A DNA stretch of 50,549 bases from Opitutaceae bacterium (GCA_016794625.1 JAEUGY010000073.1:1-50549); one strand, 5' to 3'; counted from the stretch's first letter, positions 9,462 to 18,817 are shown. Numbers and translations are program-made. The notes: generated from the sequence alone by a model not told the origin.

Positions 9462-11135
9462 ATGAACCCGCCCCCGCCCAACGACGATGTCCAGCTCCTG
9501 CGCGCCGCCGCCCAACAGCCCCTCGGCGGACGACTCCGGACCTACCTGAAACTGTCAGGTCCGGGCTGGTTGCAGAGCGCCATTACCCTCGGCGGCGGTT
9601 CACTTTCCGGCAGTCTTTACCTCGGCGTGCTCGGGGGCTTCGGCCTGCTCTGGCTACAGCCGGTCGCGATGATCATGGGCATCATCATGCTATCGGCCAT
9701 CGGTTACGTCGTCATGACCACGGGTCGCCGCCCGCTCCAGGCGATCCATGAACACGTCAATCCGGTGCTGGCTTACGGCTGGGCGGCCGCCTCCCTGGTC
9801 GCGAGCATGGTGTGGGCCATGCCGCAATACTCACTCGCCATCGGTGTGCTGCAGCAGAACCTCTTGCCGGACCTGCTCGGCTCCACCGGTCCGTTCGGCG
9901 AATTCGGCGGCAAGCTGGTGCCGACGCTCGCGGTGCTCGTGTTCTCCACGTACATCACGTGGAACTACGGCAAGGGCGGCCGCGGGGTGCAGCTCTACGA
10001 GTTGATTCTCAAGATCATGGTGGGAGTCATCGTGTTGTGCTTCGCCGGCGTGATCGCCCGGCTGACCTTCTCCTCCCAAGGCCTCGACTGGGGCAAGGCG
10101 CTCGCCGGGCTCATCCCCAACTTTGGCCTGCTCTTCCGTCCGGCCGACGCTTTCCTGCCGCTGATCGAGGCCACGCATCCGGCGCACCACGCCTACTGGA
10201 CGGGCTTCATCATCGACAATCAACGCGATGTCATCGTCGCCGCCGCCGCGACCGCGGTCGGCATCAACATGACGTTTCTCTTTCCTTACTCGATCCTGCG
10301 GCGCGGCTGGGGACGCGAATTCGTCGGGCTGTGCCGGTTCGATCTGGCGACGGGCATGTTCATCCCCTTTGTGCTGGCGACCAGCTTTGTCGTCATGGCG
10401 GCCGCGAGTCAGTTCCACGCCGTGCCTCAGCCCGGCCTGCTCGACGCGGCCGGCAATCCTGCCTTCACCAGCGCCGCCTCGCCCCGGCAGATCAAGGAGT
10501 ACGAATCGCTGCTCGCCCGACTGCCCGCCAGCGCCGACGCCACCACCACCGGGGCAACCAGCGCCACCGCTGCGGATCGCCAGCTTGCCGCCATGCTGGT
10601 GACGCGCGACGCGTCCCACCTCGCCGCCGCGCTGGAGCCACTCACCGGGGCGTTCTTCGGACGGATCATTTTCGGCTTCGGCGTGCTGGGTATGACGCTC
10701 TCGACCATCACCCTGCTCATGCTGATTTCCGGCCAAGTCATCTGCGAACTGCTCGGTCGCGAGCAGACCGGATGGACCTTCAAGCTCGGCAGTCTGCTCG
10801 CCGTCAGCGGGGCCCTGGGACCGTTTCTGTGGAGCAAAGCCGCCTTCTGGCTGGCCGTGCCCACCTCCGTCTTCGCCTTCATCCTCATGCCCATCGCCTA
10901 CCTGACGTTCTTCCTCATGATGAACCAAAGGAAGCTGCTCGGGGACGCCATGCCCCGGGGCGGCAGTCGATGGATCTGGAATCTGCTCATGGGCACCTGT
11001 CTGCTCGTAGTGACCGGGGCCAGCGGTTTCATGCTCTGGGCCAAAGGCGGCGTCTGGGGACTGACCGCCGCCGCTGTCTTCCTCGGCAGCGCCGCCATCG
11101 TGGACATCCGCCGCCGCCTCGCCCGGGCAGGTTAG
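9462..11135 (+). CDS. Nramp-fold transporter lacking canonical metal-binding motifs
   Basis: A 557-residue membrane protein with about 11 predicted helices. The Nramp/MntH start is recognisable: LSGPGWLQSAITLGGG at 31-46. In classical Nramps the TM1 motif after GPG is DPGN; here the equivalent residues read GGGS (44-47). In TM6 the usual MPH motif region reads VGINMTFLFPYSILRRGW (about 266-283), so the metal-coordinating Met is not in its usual context. A hydrophilic insert (about 335-370, Ala/Thr-rich) separates later helices. Known Nramp relatives with altered sites carry Mg2+ or other substrates, so the substrate here is open. The start at 9462 overlaps nothing; it precedes an ECF sigma operon by 156 bases. 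Confidence 0.8.
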   Translation: MNPPPPNDDVQLLRAAAQQPLGGRLRTYLKLSGPGWLQSAITLGGGSLSGSLYLGVLGGFGLLWLQPVAMIMGIIMLSAIGYVVMTTGRRPLQAIHEHVNPVLAYGWAAASLVASMVWAMPQYSLAIGVLQQNLLPDLLGSTGPFGEFGGKLVPTLAVLVFSTYITWNYGKGGRGVQLYELILKIMVGVIVLCFAGVIARLTFSSQGLDWGKALAGLIPNFGLLFRPADAFLPLIEATHPAHHAYWTGFIIDNQRDVIVAAAATAVGINMTFLFPYSILRRGWGREFVGLCRFDLATGMFIPFVLATSFVVMAAASQFHAVPQPGLLDAAGNPAFTSAASPRQIKEYESLLARLPASADATTTGATSATAADRQLAAMLVTRDASHLAAALEPLTGAFFGRIIFGFGVLGMTLSTITLLMLISGQVICELLGREQTGWTFKLGSLLAVSGALGPFLWSKAAFWLAVPTSVFAFILMPIAYLTFFLMMNQRKLLGDAMPRGGSRWIWNLLMGTCLLVVTGASGFMLWAKGGVWGLTAAAVFLGSAAIVDIRRRLARAG

Positions 11136-11291
11136 GGTCGCGGACCAACTCGGGCAGGGCGCGGTTGACGCCCGGCCCCGGTAGGGCTAACCCTAGGTGA
11201 ATTAACACGTTAAGCGTCACTCTCCTCCGGCCCGCCGCCGGGGAAACCCGTGTCTCCCGCGCCGTGCCCGGCGTCGGGCCCACCCGCGCGT

Positions 11292-11846
11292 ATGGAGACA
11301 CCGCTGGACCAGTTTGACGTCTCCATGCTGCTGCGGGGGGACGCCGCGGCCTGGCGCGACTTCGTTCGTCTATCGGCACCGCTGCTCCGCAGCCTGGTCC
11401 GCCGCACCCTGGCCCCGGCTGGACGCGAAAGCGACACGGCGGATGTGCTTCAGGACATCTACGTCCGGTTCTGTCGCCACGATTTCCAGGTACTGCGGCC
11501 CTTCGATCGCAGTCGGGGTCGTTTGTCGTCGTGGTTGGCCGTGATCGCCGCCCGCGCCGCCATCGACTACCTGCGGGCGCACGGTTCCGCCCCGGCTTCA
11601 CTCGACGGTCAAACCGCATCCGCCCAGGCCGCTCCGGCCAACTCCGGTCCGAGCGAGCCGCTCCCTCTGCCCCCCGACCTGCTTTCCCCGCAGCAGGAAC
11701 TGATTCTGCGGCTGTGCTACGAAGACGATCTGGACGTGGCAGACATCGCGCAGGTCCTTCGTACACAACCACAAACTATCCGCTCGCAACGACACAAGGC
11801 CCTGGAGCGTTTGCGGGCCTACCTGTCGAAACGCACGTTTTTTTGA
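11292..11846 (+). CDS. ECF-family RNA polymerase sigma factor
   Basis: A 184-residue sigma factor. Region 2 spans about 20-95, with TADVLQDIYVRF and then FDRSRGRLSSWLAVIAARAAIDYLR, the typical F-D-x-x-R-G-x-x-x-x-W-L pattern. A short linker rich in Ala/Pro/Ser follows. Region 4 (about 130-178) carries LSPQQELILRLCYEDDL, then VADIAQVLRTQPQTIRSQRHKALERLR, the DNA-reading helix-turn-helix. I use the ATG at 11292 because it starts at a normal ECF N-terminus; an ATG at 11250 would add 14 Pro-rich residues. The next two genes look like its anti-sigma factor and periplasmic sensor, so it is likely held inactive at the membrane until a signal arrives. Confidence 0.9.
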   Translation: METPLDQFDVSMLLRGDAAAWRDFVRLSAPLLRSLVRRTLAPAGRESDTADVLQDIYVRFCRHDFQVLRPFDRSRGRLSSWLAVIAARAAIDYLRAHGSAPASLDGQTASAQAAPANSGPSEPLPLPPDLLSPQQELILRLCYEDDLDVADIAQVLRTQPQTIRSQRHKALERLRAYLSKRTFF

Positions 11847-11888
11847 ACTCACCGGGGATGTTTCATCCCTCCACCCACGAATACTCCC

Positions 11889-12374
11889 ATGACACCCGAT
11901 CCCATGAAACCGTCCGACGACACCCCGGCCGCCCTTCGAGCTCTGCTCGAAGCCCTGCGCCGGCAACGGGGTGCTCGACCGGACCCAGACCCTGACGTCC
12001 TGCGACGCTGGCTCGACGGCTCCTTGCCCGTTGAACAGGCGGCGGACATGGACCAGCTCCTCAACCATGATCCGGAACTGCGCCGGGCGCTGACCTCGGC
12101 GCGTCTCGGCCTGACCGACCCCGTTCCCGCCGCGGAACTCGCCCGACTCGAGGCCCTCGTTCCTGGCGGATCTCCCGGGACCGTGGTGGCCTTCCCCGTC
12201 ACCGTGCGCACACGCGAGCGCCGTCAGCTGGCGGTGGCCGCGGCGATTGCCGCCCTGCTCCTCGCACCGGCGTGGACCCTGGGCTCCAAGCTGGCCCGGA
12301 CCCACGTGGCCGCCGAAAAACGCGAGCTTCGCCAGTTGCTGAACCAGGACCCGTTCCGGGGAGGAGGCTTCTGA
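11889..12374 (+). CDS. Putative single-pass anti-sigma factor
   Basis: A 161-residue protein. The N-terminal cytosolic part (1-110) contains a helical segment with a LRRWLDGSLP motif and a ADMDQLLNHDPELRRAL helix, similar in layout to anti-sigma domains without the zinc HxxxCxxC signature. One transmembrane helix lies at about 113-131, followed by a 30-residue periplasmic tail. It lies 42 bases after the ECF sigma gene and its stop (TGATG) overlaps the start of the next gene. The call rests on gene order and topology (sigma, one-TM protein, periplasmic sensor) as in Cnr-type systems; there is no diagnostic motif. Confidence 0.65.
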   Translation: MTPDPMKPSDDTPAALRALLEALRRQRGARPDPDPDVLRRWLDGSLPVEQAADMDQLLNHDPELRRALTSARLGLTDPVPAAELARLEALVPGGSPGTVVAFPVTVRTRERRQLAVAAAIAALLLAPAWTLGSKLARTHVAAEKRELRQLLNQDPFRGGGF

Positions 12375-12904
12375 TGCGCGCCCTCCCCCTTCTCCTCGGC
12401 GCCTCGCTCACGGCCAACCTTCTCGTCGCGGTCGCGTACTTCCAGGCCCGCCGGTCGCTCGATCGCGAAGACACGGTGGTCGTTGGCTCGCAGGTCATGC
12501 AGGAACTCGCACTCACTCCCGCGCAAACCGACGCCCTGCGGGAAATGCGCCGGAACCTGCGCCTGCGTCTGCGCCCCCTCCGCGAGCAATGGCAGCCGCT
12601 CTTCGACCAGGCGGTGCAGGCCATGCGCGACGCCCGCCCCGGCGACACCGCGTTTGAAGAGGCCTTCCGCGCGACCGGGGAAGCCCGGCGCCGGCAGACC
12701 ATTGAAATCGCCCGCGAGCTGATCGTCTACCGGGAAAAGCTCAGCCCGGAGCAGCGCGAGATCTTCAACCGGCACATCGGCGAGTGGCCGTTCATCGAGA
12801 CCCTGATGGGGACGCGTATTGAAGGTACACGTACACCGCCCTCCGGGCCCTTCCGTTCCGTTCCCGCCCCGGTCCCGGTTCCAGCGCCCGCCGGCACGCC
12901 CTGA
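12374..12904 (+). CDS. CpxP/CnrX-like periplasmic sensor protein (Spy/heavy-metal-resist fold)
   Basis: A 176-residue protein with an uncleaved or cleaved N-terminal hydrophobic helix (4-22) and a long four-helix periplasmic body. Two LTxxQ-type motifs are visible, LTPAQTDALREM at 47-58 and LSPEQREIF at 123-131, as in CpxP, Spy, ZraP and CnrX. The start codon overlaps the previous stop (TGATG) and GAGGAGG lies just upstream. With the sigma and anti-sigma genes this makes a three-gene signalling operon. Only one His (134) and no Cys are present, so a CnrX-like His metal site is missing; the signal may be misfolded protein or another stress. The Pro-rich C-terminus (155-176) is probably disordered. 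Confidence 0.75.
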   Translation: MRALPLLLGASLTANLLVAVAYFQARRSLDREDTVVVGSQVMQELALTPAQTDALREMRRNLRLRLRPLREQWQPLFDQAVQAMRDARPGDTAFEEAFRATGEARRRQTIEIARELIVYREKLSPEQREIFNRHIGEWPFIETLMGTRIEGTRTPPSGPFRSVPAPVPVPAPAGTP

Positions 12905-12953
12905 TCCGCCATGCTCACGCACGATCGACGCGCCCGGGTTTCGCTTTTCTCCC

Positions 12954-15005
12954 ATGAAACTCCCACGCCTCCCGCGCGTTCCGCGCCTCGATCTGCACCT
13001 GTTATTGTTGTTAGTGCTCGCCCCGTTTCCCGTCCTGCTTCCCCGCGCTGACGGCGCCCAGATTTCACCCACGCCGACCGCACCGGCGGCCGCCCGGCTC
13101 GCCTTCCAGACCGGCCGGAACGACTACACGATCCAGGTGGGCGGCCTGCAGCGCACGTACATTGTGCATGTACCGGCGCGCTACAACCCCGCCACGGCTG
13201 CACCGCTGGTGGTGATGCTGCACGGCACCGGTCAGAACAGCGACGACATGTACACGGGCTCCGGCTGGGTGCAGAAGGCCGCGGCCGAGGGCATCATCGC
13301 GGTGTTTCCCACCTCGTTGGCTTACGATCTGATCGACGAAGGCAACCGGCTCCGTACGGCCAAGTGGAACATGGCCAGCCTCTACGAACTGATGGCGAAT
13401 CCCGCCGAGGTGCCCGCCGACGACGAATTGTACCTGAAGGCTGTACTCTCCGAGGCGGTCGCGACGTGGAACATCGATCGCCGCCGCATCTTCGCCCACG
13501 GCTTCTCCAACGGTTCACAGTTTGTGAGCAGCCGGCTGATGATGACCATGCCGGATATCTTCTCCGCCTTCGCTTTCAGCGGCACCGCCATCAACACGGG
13601 AGGAACCACTCCCGTCAGCTCGAATGTCTCGTGCTACGCCATGGTCGGCACCCTCGACGACCGGGTGCTGAGCGCCGCGGGAATTCCCGGGCCATTGCCC
13701 ATGGGGGCGACGGCCCTCATGGCCCCCAATCTCTTTGGTCTGATCATTCCTCAAAACATCCTGACGCCTCTGGCCCTCGACACCGTCTACGATGAGGTGC
13801 CCGGGGAGCCCGCCTCGCTCACAACGCTGGTCTGGGACAACCGGACGGTCCCTTCCAACTCGAACGAGTTCCGCTTCCGCGTGGTCGACGGCCTGACGCA
13901 CCGCATCCCGGACAACGCCCCGGACGTGTTCTGGAACTTCTTCCTCAGCCACACCGGTGCCGCCAAGGCCTTGTCCGGGCCTCCGGTCATCTCAACCCAT
14001 CCGATCACCCAGACGGTCACGGCCGGCGAGCCGCTGACCCTGATCACGACGGTGGGGAGTGCCACGTCTCCGACGTTCCAGTGGCACTTCAACGGCACCC
14101 CTTTGCCAGGCGCCACGGGCTCGCGCTACACCATTCCGTCACTGACGAACGCTCACGCTGGCAGCTACACGGTGACGGTGACCAACAGCGCCGGCTCGGT
14201 CACCAGCGAGGCAGGGGTCATTTCCGTACTTTCCTCGGCCCGGCTGTCCAACATCTCCGTGCGCACCCGGTTGACGGCATCGCTGCCCGTCATCGTGGGC
14301 TTCGTCCGCGAAGGGGCAATCGAGCCAACCTTGCTCCGTGCCGCCGGACCCACCCTCGCCCAATTCGGCGTCGCCAGTCCCAACGCCGATCCACGGATCG
14401 AGCTCTACCGCGGTACCACCCGCATCAGCGAGAACAACGATTGGAGCAGCAACCTCGCGAACAACTTCGCCGACGTGGGCGCCTTCGCCTTCCCCGCCGG
14501 AAGCAAGGATGCAGCCTTGGAACGCCTCCTCACAGGTCCTTGCACGCTGCACACCTTGAGCTCCACCTCCGGCTTGGTCGTCGTCGAGGGCTACGACTCC
14601 GGAGTGAACTCCACCGCCCGTCTGACCAACATCTCCGCCCGCAGTCAGGTCGGCACCGGAGAGAACATCCTGATTGCGGGCTTCAATCTGGCCGGCTCCG
14701 GCACACTCCGGCTGCTGGTTCGTGCGGTCGGACCCACGCTTTCCACATTCGGCGTCGCCGCTCCGCTCGCCGATCCTCGTCTGGAGATCTTTTCCAGTGG
14801 CGGCACCAAACTCGGCGAAGCCGACAATTGGGAGGCGTCACTCGCGAACACATTTTCGAGTGTGGGCGCCTTCGCCCTGCCCGCGGGCAGCAAGGACGCC
14901 GCCACCGTGATCACCCTCAACGCCGGCACCGGCTACACGGTCCAGGTCTCCGGGGTCAACGGCGGCACCGGCGAAGCCCTCGTCGAGGTCTACGCCTTGC
15001 GCTAG
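12954..15005 (+). CDS. Secreted PHB-depolymerase/LpqC-type esterase with Ig-like and two C-terminal modules
   Basis: A 683-residue exported protein. After a signal peptide (about 1-35) comes an alpha/beta-hydrolase domain (45-340) with the oxyanion HGTGQN (His90-Gly91) and the nucleophile elbow GFSNG (Ser185). An acid in a LDDRV loop and a His in GLTHRIPD complete a plausible triad. An Ig-like domain follows (about 345-428: QWHFNGTPLPGATGS, AGSYTVTVTNSAG). Then two copies of a shared module, starting near residues 430 (LSNISVRT) and 556 (LTNISARS), ending in VEVYALR. Likely substrates are polyesters or acylated polysaccharides. It starts 50 bases after the sensor gene and may be the output of that operon. 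It is 84 bases from a paralogue. Confidence 0.85.
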   Translation: MKLPRLPRVPRLDLHLLLLLVLAPFPVLLPRADGAQISPTPTAPAAARLAFQTGRNDYTIQVGGLQRTYIVHVPARYNPATAAPLVVMLHGTGQNSDDMYTGSGWVQKAAAEGIIAVFPTSLAYDLIDEGNRLRTAKWNMASLYELMANPAEVPADDELYLKAVLSEAVATWNIDRRRIFAHGFSNGSQFVSSRLMMTMPDIFSAFAFSGTAINTGGTTPVSSNVSCYAMVGTLDDRVLSAAGIPGPLPMGATALMAPNLFGLIIPQNILTPLALDTVYDEVPGEPASLTTLVWDNRTVPSNSNEFRFRVVDGLTHRIPDNAPDVFWNFFLSHTGAAKALSGPPVISTHPITQTVTAGEPLTLITTVGSATSPTFQWHFNGTPLPGATGSRYTIPSLTNAHAGSYTVTVTNSAGSVTSEAGVISVLSSARLSNISVRTRLTASLPVIVGFVREGAIEPTLLRAAGPTLAQFGVASPNADPRIELYRGTTRISENNDWSSNLANNFADVGAFAFPAGSKDAALERLLTGPCTLHTLSSTSGLVVVEGYDSGVNSTARLTNISARSQVGTGENILIAGFNLAGSGTLRLLVRAVGPTLSTFGVAAPLADPRLEIFSSGGTKLGEADNWEASLANTFSSVGAFALPAGSKDAATVITLNAGTGYTVQVSGVNGGTGEALVEVYALR

Positions 15006-15035
15006 TCGGGCGCGCCCACGCGCTCCGCACCTTTT

Positions 15036-15056
15036 CTCCCCGCAATCGTCGGGGAG
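15036..15056 (+). terminator. Hairpin between the two esterase paralogues
   Basis: A 7-bp perfect stem (CTCCCCG at 15036-15042, CGGGGAG at 15050-15056) with a 7-base loop lies 31 bases after the first esterase stop and 33 bases before the second start. It could terminate or process the transcript between the genes. A CTTTT run precedes rather than follows it, so termination is uncertain. Confidence 0.4.
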
Positions 15057-15089
15057 GTTCACCTCAACCTCATCCTCCTCCTGTTCATC

Positions 15090-17111
15090 ATGCTCACTTC
15101 CCTCCGTCTAGCCGCCACCGTGCTGCTGATCTCCATCACGCTCGGCGTCCGGTTTGTCTCCGCCACGACCACCCCGGGTTCAACCCCTCCCTCCACTGCC
15201 CGTCTCACCTTCCAGACCGGGCGCAACGACTACAATCTGCCGATCGGCGGCCAGCTGCGCAACTTCATCGTGCACGTGCCGGCCCGCTACAATCCGGCGG
15301 TCGCGGCACCGGTCGTCGTCATGTTCCATGGCACCAGCGGCGACGGCGAAGTCATGTACAACAACTCTGGCTGGGTGGAAAAGGCCAACGCCGAGGGCAT
15401 CATCGCGGTGTTTCCCAGCTCGCTGCGGTACGAGATCATCGACGAGGGCTTCAAGGTGCGGACCACCAAATGGAACTTCGTCGGTCTCCGGGCCATCCTG
15501 GCCGACCCGACGGTCGTTCCGGTCGACGACGATGTCTTTATTCGCGAGATGCTCGCCCTGGTCCATTCGACCTGGAACGTCGACCGGAGGCGGGTCTTCG
15601 CCTCTGGCTTCTCCAACGGCGGCCAGTACGTCAGCACCCGGCTGCTCAGCAACATGTCGGATATCTTCTCCGCTTTCGGTTGCACGGGAGGGGGTCACTC
15701 GTTTGTCGGAGTGACGCCGGCGAATCCAAATGTCTCTTACTTCCTGATGTACGGAAATCTGGACGATCGCATCCTCACCGCCACAGGTCGGACCGAGGGG
15801 TTGCCGATGACCCCGACCGGCATCATGGCCGATCCCTTCTTTGGTCCTTTCATCACGATAAGCATCCTACCCCGGCTTGCACTGGCTTCCACCTACGACG
15901 TCGCGTCAGGTGAGAACGCCCGCATGACCACGCTGGTCTTCGACGATCGGCTCGTCTCGTCCAACAGCAACGAATTCAGATTCCGCATGATCGAAAATCT
16001 GGGGCACGCCTACCCGGCCATCGCTCCCGACGATTTCTGGACTTTCTTCCAGCGTCACACGGGCCGCGCCACTCCGTTTTCCGGCCCACCCGTGGTCACC
16101 TTCGGTCCCACCTCACAGAGCTTCGCCCTGGGACAGACCGCCACCCTCGTCACCACCGTGACGAGCGCCACACCGGCCACGTACCAGTGGAAGTTCAACG
16201 GGGTCGTCATTCCGGGCGCCACGGGGCCCACCTACTCGATGCCAAACGTCACCGCCGCCCAGGCGGGAACGTACACGATGACGGCCACGAACGCCTCCGG
16301 CAGTGTCACGAGCCCGGCCGCCACCGTCACGGTCCTGACCAGCGCCTGGCTCTCCAATCTCTCGGTCCGCACCCGCTCGCCCGGGACCCAGCCGGTGATC
16401 GTCGGCTTCGTCGTCGACGGGGGCACTGAATCCATTCTGCTGCGCGCCGCCGGACCCAGCCTGACTGAATACGGCGTGACGTCCGCCATGGTCGATCCCC
16501 GCCTGGAGCTCTACCAAGGCGCGGTGAAAGTTGCCGAAAACAATGACTGGTCGAACACCCTGGCCCTGTCCTTCAAGAACGTAGGCGCGTTCAGCTTTCC
16601 TCCGGGCAGCAAGGACGCCGCGCTCGAACAGGTGGTCAGCGGCGCCGCCACGGTGCACGCCTCCGGGACGTCCGCGGGTGTGCTCGTCGTCGAGGGCTAC
16701 GACTCCGGCAGCAATGCCTCCGCCCGGCTGGTGAATCTGTCGGCACGCAATCTCGTCGGCACGGGCGAAAACGTTCTGATCGCCGGCTTCAATGTGGCCG
16801 GCGCCGGCACCCAGCGGGTGCTGATCCGCGCAATCGGGCCGGCCCTCGGTGCCTTCGGGGTCACCGCGCCGTTGGCGGATCCGCGGCTGGAGATTTTCAG
16901 CAGCGGGGGCGTCAAGATCGGTGAGGCCGACAACTGGGATGCCTCGCTCGCCACGACATTCGCCAGCGCGGGTGCGTTTGCGCTGCCGGCGAACAGCCGG
17001 GACGCCGCCACCGTGCTCACGCTCCCCGCCGGAGCCAGCTACACGGTCCAGGTCTCAGGCGTCAACAGCACGACCGGCGAAGCCCTGATCGAGGTCTACG
17101 CCCTGCCCTGA
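15090..17111 (+). CDS. Secreted esterase paralogue with Ig-like and two C-terminal modules
   Basis: A 673-residue paralogue of the upstream esterase with the same order: signal peptide (1-25), hydrolase domain with FHGTSGDG oxyanion loop (His80-Gly81) and GFSNG elbow (Ser175), a late GHAYP loop that may hold the catalytic His, an Ig-like domain (QWKFNGVVIPGATG, AGTYTMTATNASG) and two modules ending in IEVYALP. Identity to the upstream copy is high in the N-terminal TGRNDY, VHVPARYNPA and AEGIIAVFP segments and lower around the active-site rim. This is a tandem duplication that has diverged, probably toward different substrates. It converges on the chemoreceptor gene. Confidence 0.85.
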   Translation: MLTSLRLAATVLLISITLGVRFVSATTTPGSTPPSTARLTFQTGRNDYNLPIGGQLRNFIVHVPARYNPAVAAPVVVMFHGTSGDGEVMYNNSGWVEKANAEGIIAVFPSSLRYEIIDEGFKVRTTKWNFVGLRAILADPTVVPVDDDVFIREMLALVHSTWNVDRRRVFASGFSNGGQYVSTRLLSNMSDIFSAFGCTGGGHSFVGVTPANPNVSYFLMYGNLDDRILTATGRTEGLPMTPTGIMADPFFGPFITISILPRLALASTYDVASGENARMTTLVFDDRLVSSNSNEFRFRMIENLGHAYPAIAPDDFWTFFQRHTGRATPFSGPPVVTFGPTSQSFALGQTATLVTTVTSATPATYQWKFNGVVIPGATGPTYSMPNVTAAQAGTYTMTATNASGSVTSPAATVTVLTSAWLSNLSVRTRSPGTQPVIVGFVVDGGTESILLRAAGPSLTEYGVTSAMVDPRLELYQGAVKVAENNDWSNTLALSFKNVGAFSFPPGSKDAALEQVVSGAATVHASGTSAGVLVVEGYDSGSNASARLVNLSARNLVGTGENVLIAGFNVAGAGTQRVLIRAIGPALGAFGVTAPLADPRLEIFSSGGVKIGEADNWDASLATTFASAGAFALPANSRDAATVLTLPAGASYTVQVSGVNSTTGEALIEVYALP

Positions 17112-17124
17112 TCAACCGAGGCGT

Positions 17125-17147
17125 CGCGGCGGGCCAGGCCCGCCGCG
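17125..17147. terminator. Bidirectional hairpin between convergent genes
   Basis: A perfect 10-bp stem, CGCGGCGGGC (17125-17134) with GCCCGCCGCG (17138-17147), has a 3-base loop. It lies in the 53-base gap between the esterase stop (+) and the chemoreceptor stop (-), so it could end both transcripts. Confidence 0.6.
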
Positions 17148-17164
17148 CACCGCGGTCCGGCACT

Positions 17165-18817
17165 TCAGCGTGCGACAACGGCACGGTCTTTTCGTGCGCG
17201 CGGTCGATCCGCACGGACAGACGGGGTCACGGTCGCGGTCCCAGGGGAAGCCGGCGCCGGCGCCACCACGGGAATGCCATTCGGCCCGATCAAGTCATGG
17301 AGGTGGTGCACCGCTTCCCGCATCACCAACGCTTGCTGGTTGAGCGACTGCGCCGCCGCGGCCGCCTGCTCGGCCTGCGCGGCATTGCTTTGGGTCACCT
17401 GATCCACCTGGGCCACGGCGTGATTGATCTGGGTCGAGCCATTCTCCTGCTCGCGCGACGCCGCCGCGATTTCTCCGATGATGTCATCGACGCGGTGCAC
17501 CTGCTCCGCCACGGACTTCAGGCCGGCGGTGACTTTCGTGCTCAATTCCGCTCCCCTCAGGCTGTGGCTCACGGCCACCTGAATGCGTGACTCCGTCTCC
17601 TTCGCCGCACCGGCCGCCCGCTGCGCCAGGCTGCGCACCTCGTCGGCCACCACGGCAAATCCCGCCCCCGCCTCTCCGGCCCGGGCGGCTTCCACCGCGG
17701 CGTTGAGCGCGAGCAGGTTCGTCTGAAAGGCGATCTCATCGATGGTGCGGATGATCTTGGCCATCTCTTCGCTGGCTCCGCGGATGTCCTGCACCGCTGT
17801 ATTCAATTGTTCCACATCACCCAGGCCGGTGCGCAGAGCCTGGCTGGCCTCGGCCGCACTCGTCTTGGCCCGGGCGGAATTCTCCGCATTCTTCGTCGCC
17901 ATGCTCGTCATCTCGCTCAGCGCCGCCGCCGACTCCTCCAGCGAGGCCGCCTGCTGGCTCGCACCCTGCGCGAGGGCGTTGCTCGCCGCGGCGATTTCAT
18001 CGGAGGCGGCGGCCGTGTGTGCGCTCGCCGACTCGATCCGATCGATCGCAGTGTTCAGTGGCGCGTTGACGTAGCGTCGGCAGAACAGCGTGAAGCCCGT
18101 CACCGCGACGCCGAGCAGCAAAAGGCTGACGAGGCTCATGCTCGCCATCGTGCGCTGGACGACGACGTCATCGGTCATCGGAGCCTCCAGGACAAAGATG
18201 CCCTTGATCTCACCCTGGGTCAGGCCCTCCATCGGGAAACCAAGCGGATCCAGTCCGTCCTTGGTCGGACTGTTGGCCGGGTTGCCGTGGCAGCTGAGGC
18301 AGCTCTGCTCCAGGTAGACCGGACGGGCCAGGACCAGCTTGTTCTCCTTGCTGTCCTGAACAAAATACTCCGACTGCCCGGCGGCGAAGGCCGCGAAGGC
18401 TGCGGCGAATTGCGCGCCGTTTCCGTTCTTCGGATTTCGGGCAGCCACATCGGGACGCGACGGCGTGTGAAACGTATACCCGAGTGTCTTCGCCGACGTT
18501 TCGACGGCCTGCCAGGCGGCCACAATCGGGATGGTCGTATAGAACGATGTCTCACGGTAATGCTCGCGCAACGGGAGGCCACCGGCCTCCACCTTGGCGC
18601 GGGCCACCAGATTCGGAATGTCATACACATTCGCTTTGTGCATCGCGTCCATGGCGTCCGCGACGCCCTCCGCCTGCTGCAGGATCATGCTCATCTGCTG
18701 CCGTAGCGCGGTGACGCGATTGCCCTTTGACAGCCAGTACACCGTAGCCGTGGCTCCGATGGCGGTGGCCACGACGGCCAACGCTGCTGCTCCAATAATC
18801 TTTGTGCTGAGTCTCAT
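17165..18817 (-). CDS. Methyl-accepting chemotaxis protein with Tll0287-like haem sensor domain
   Basis: A 550-residue receptor. TM1 is at 7-29. The periplasmic sensor (30-220) is of the Tll0287-like/DUF3365 type and holds a c-type haem motif, CLSCH at 173-177, with PVYLEQS before it and GFPMEGL after it. TM2 is at about 224-245, followed by a short linker without a full HAMP, then the coiled-coil signalling region with the conserved tip [20 protein letters not shown] (362-381) and [17 protein letters not shown] bound haem would sense redox state or a gas. I chose the ATG at 18817 because the frame's further N-terminal extension (to 19039) has no signal or TM character and blocks export. No CheR tether is at the C-terminus and no che or fla genes are nearby. 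Confidence 0.9.
   Translation of the reverse strand: MRLSTKIIGAAALAVVATAIGATATVYWLSKGNRVTALRQQMSMILQQAEGVADAMDAMHKANVYDIPNLVARAKVEAGGLPLREHYRETSFYTTIPIVAAWQAVETSAKTLGYTFHTPSRPDVAARNPKNGNGAQFAAAFAAFAAGQSEYFVQDSKENKLVLARPVYLEQSCLSCHGNPANSPTKDGLDPLGFPMEGLTQGEIKGIFVLEAPMTDDVVVQRTMASMSLVSLLLLGVAVTGFTLFCRRYVNAPLNTAIDRIESASAHTAAASDEIAAASNALAQGASQQAASLEESAAALSEMTSMATKNAENSARAKTSAAEASQALRTGLGDVEQLNTAVQDIRGASEEMAKIIRTIDEIAFQTNLLALNAAVEAARAGEAGAGFAVVADEVRSLAQRAAGAAKETESRIQVAVSHSLRGAELSTKVTAGLKSVAEQVHRVDDIIGEIAAASREQENGSTQINHAVAQVDQVTQSNAAQAEQAAAAAQSLNQQALVMREAVHHLHDLIGPNGIPVVAPAPASPGTATVTPSVRADRPRARKDRAVVAR

Noticed and set aside
7586..9481. 631-codon open frame on - opposite the TonB receptor
   Set aside because: No domain or signal, Gly/Arg/Val-rich; the receptor on + has plug, barrel and terminal Phe.
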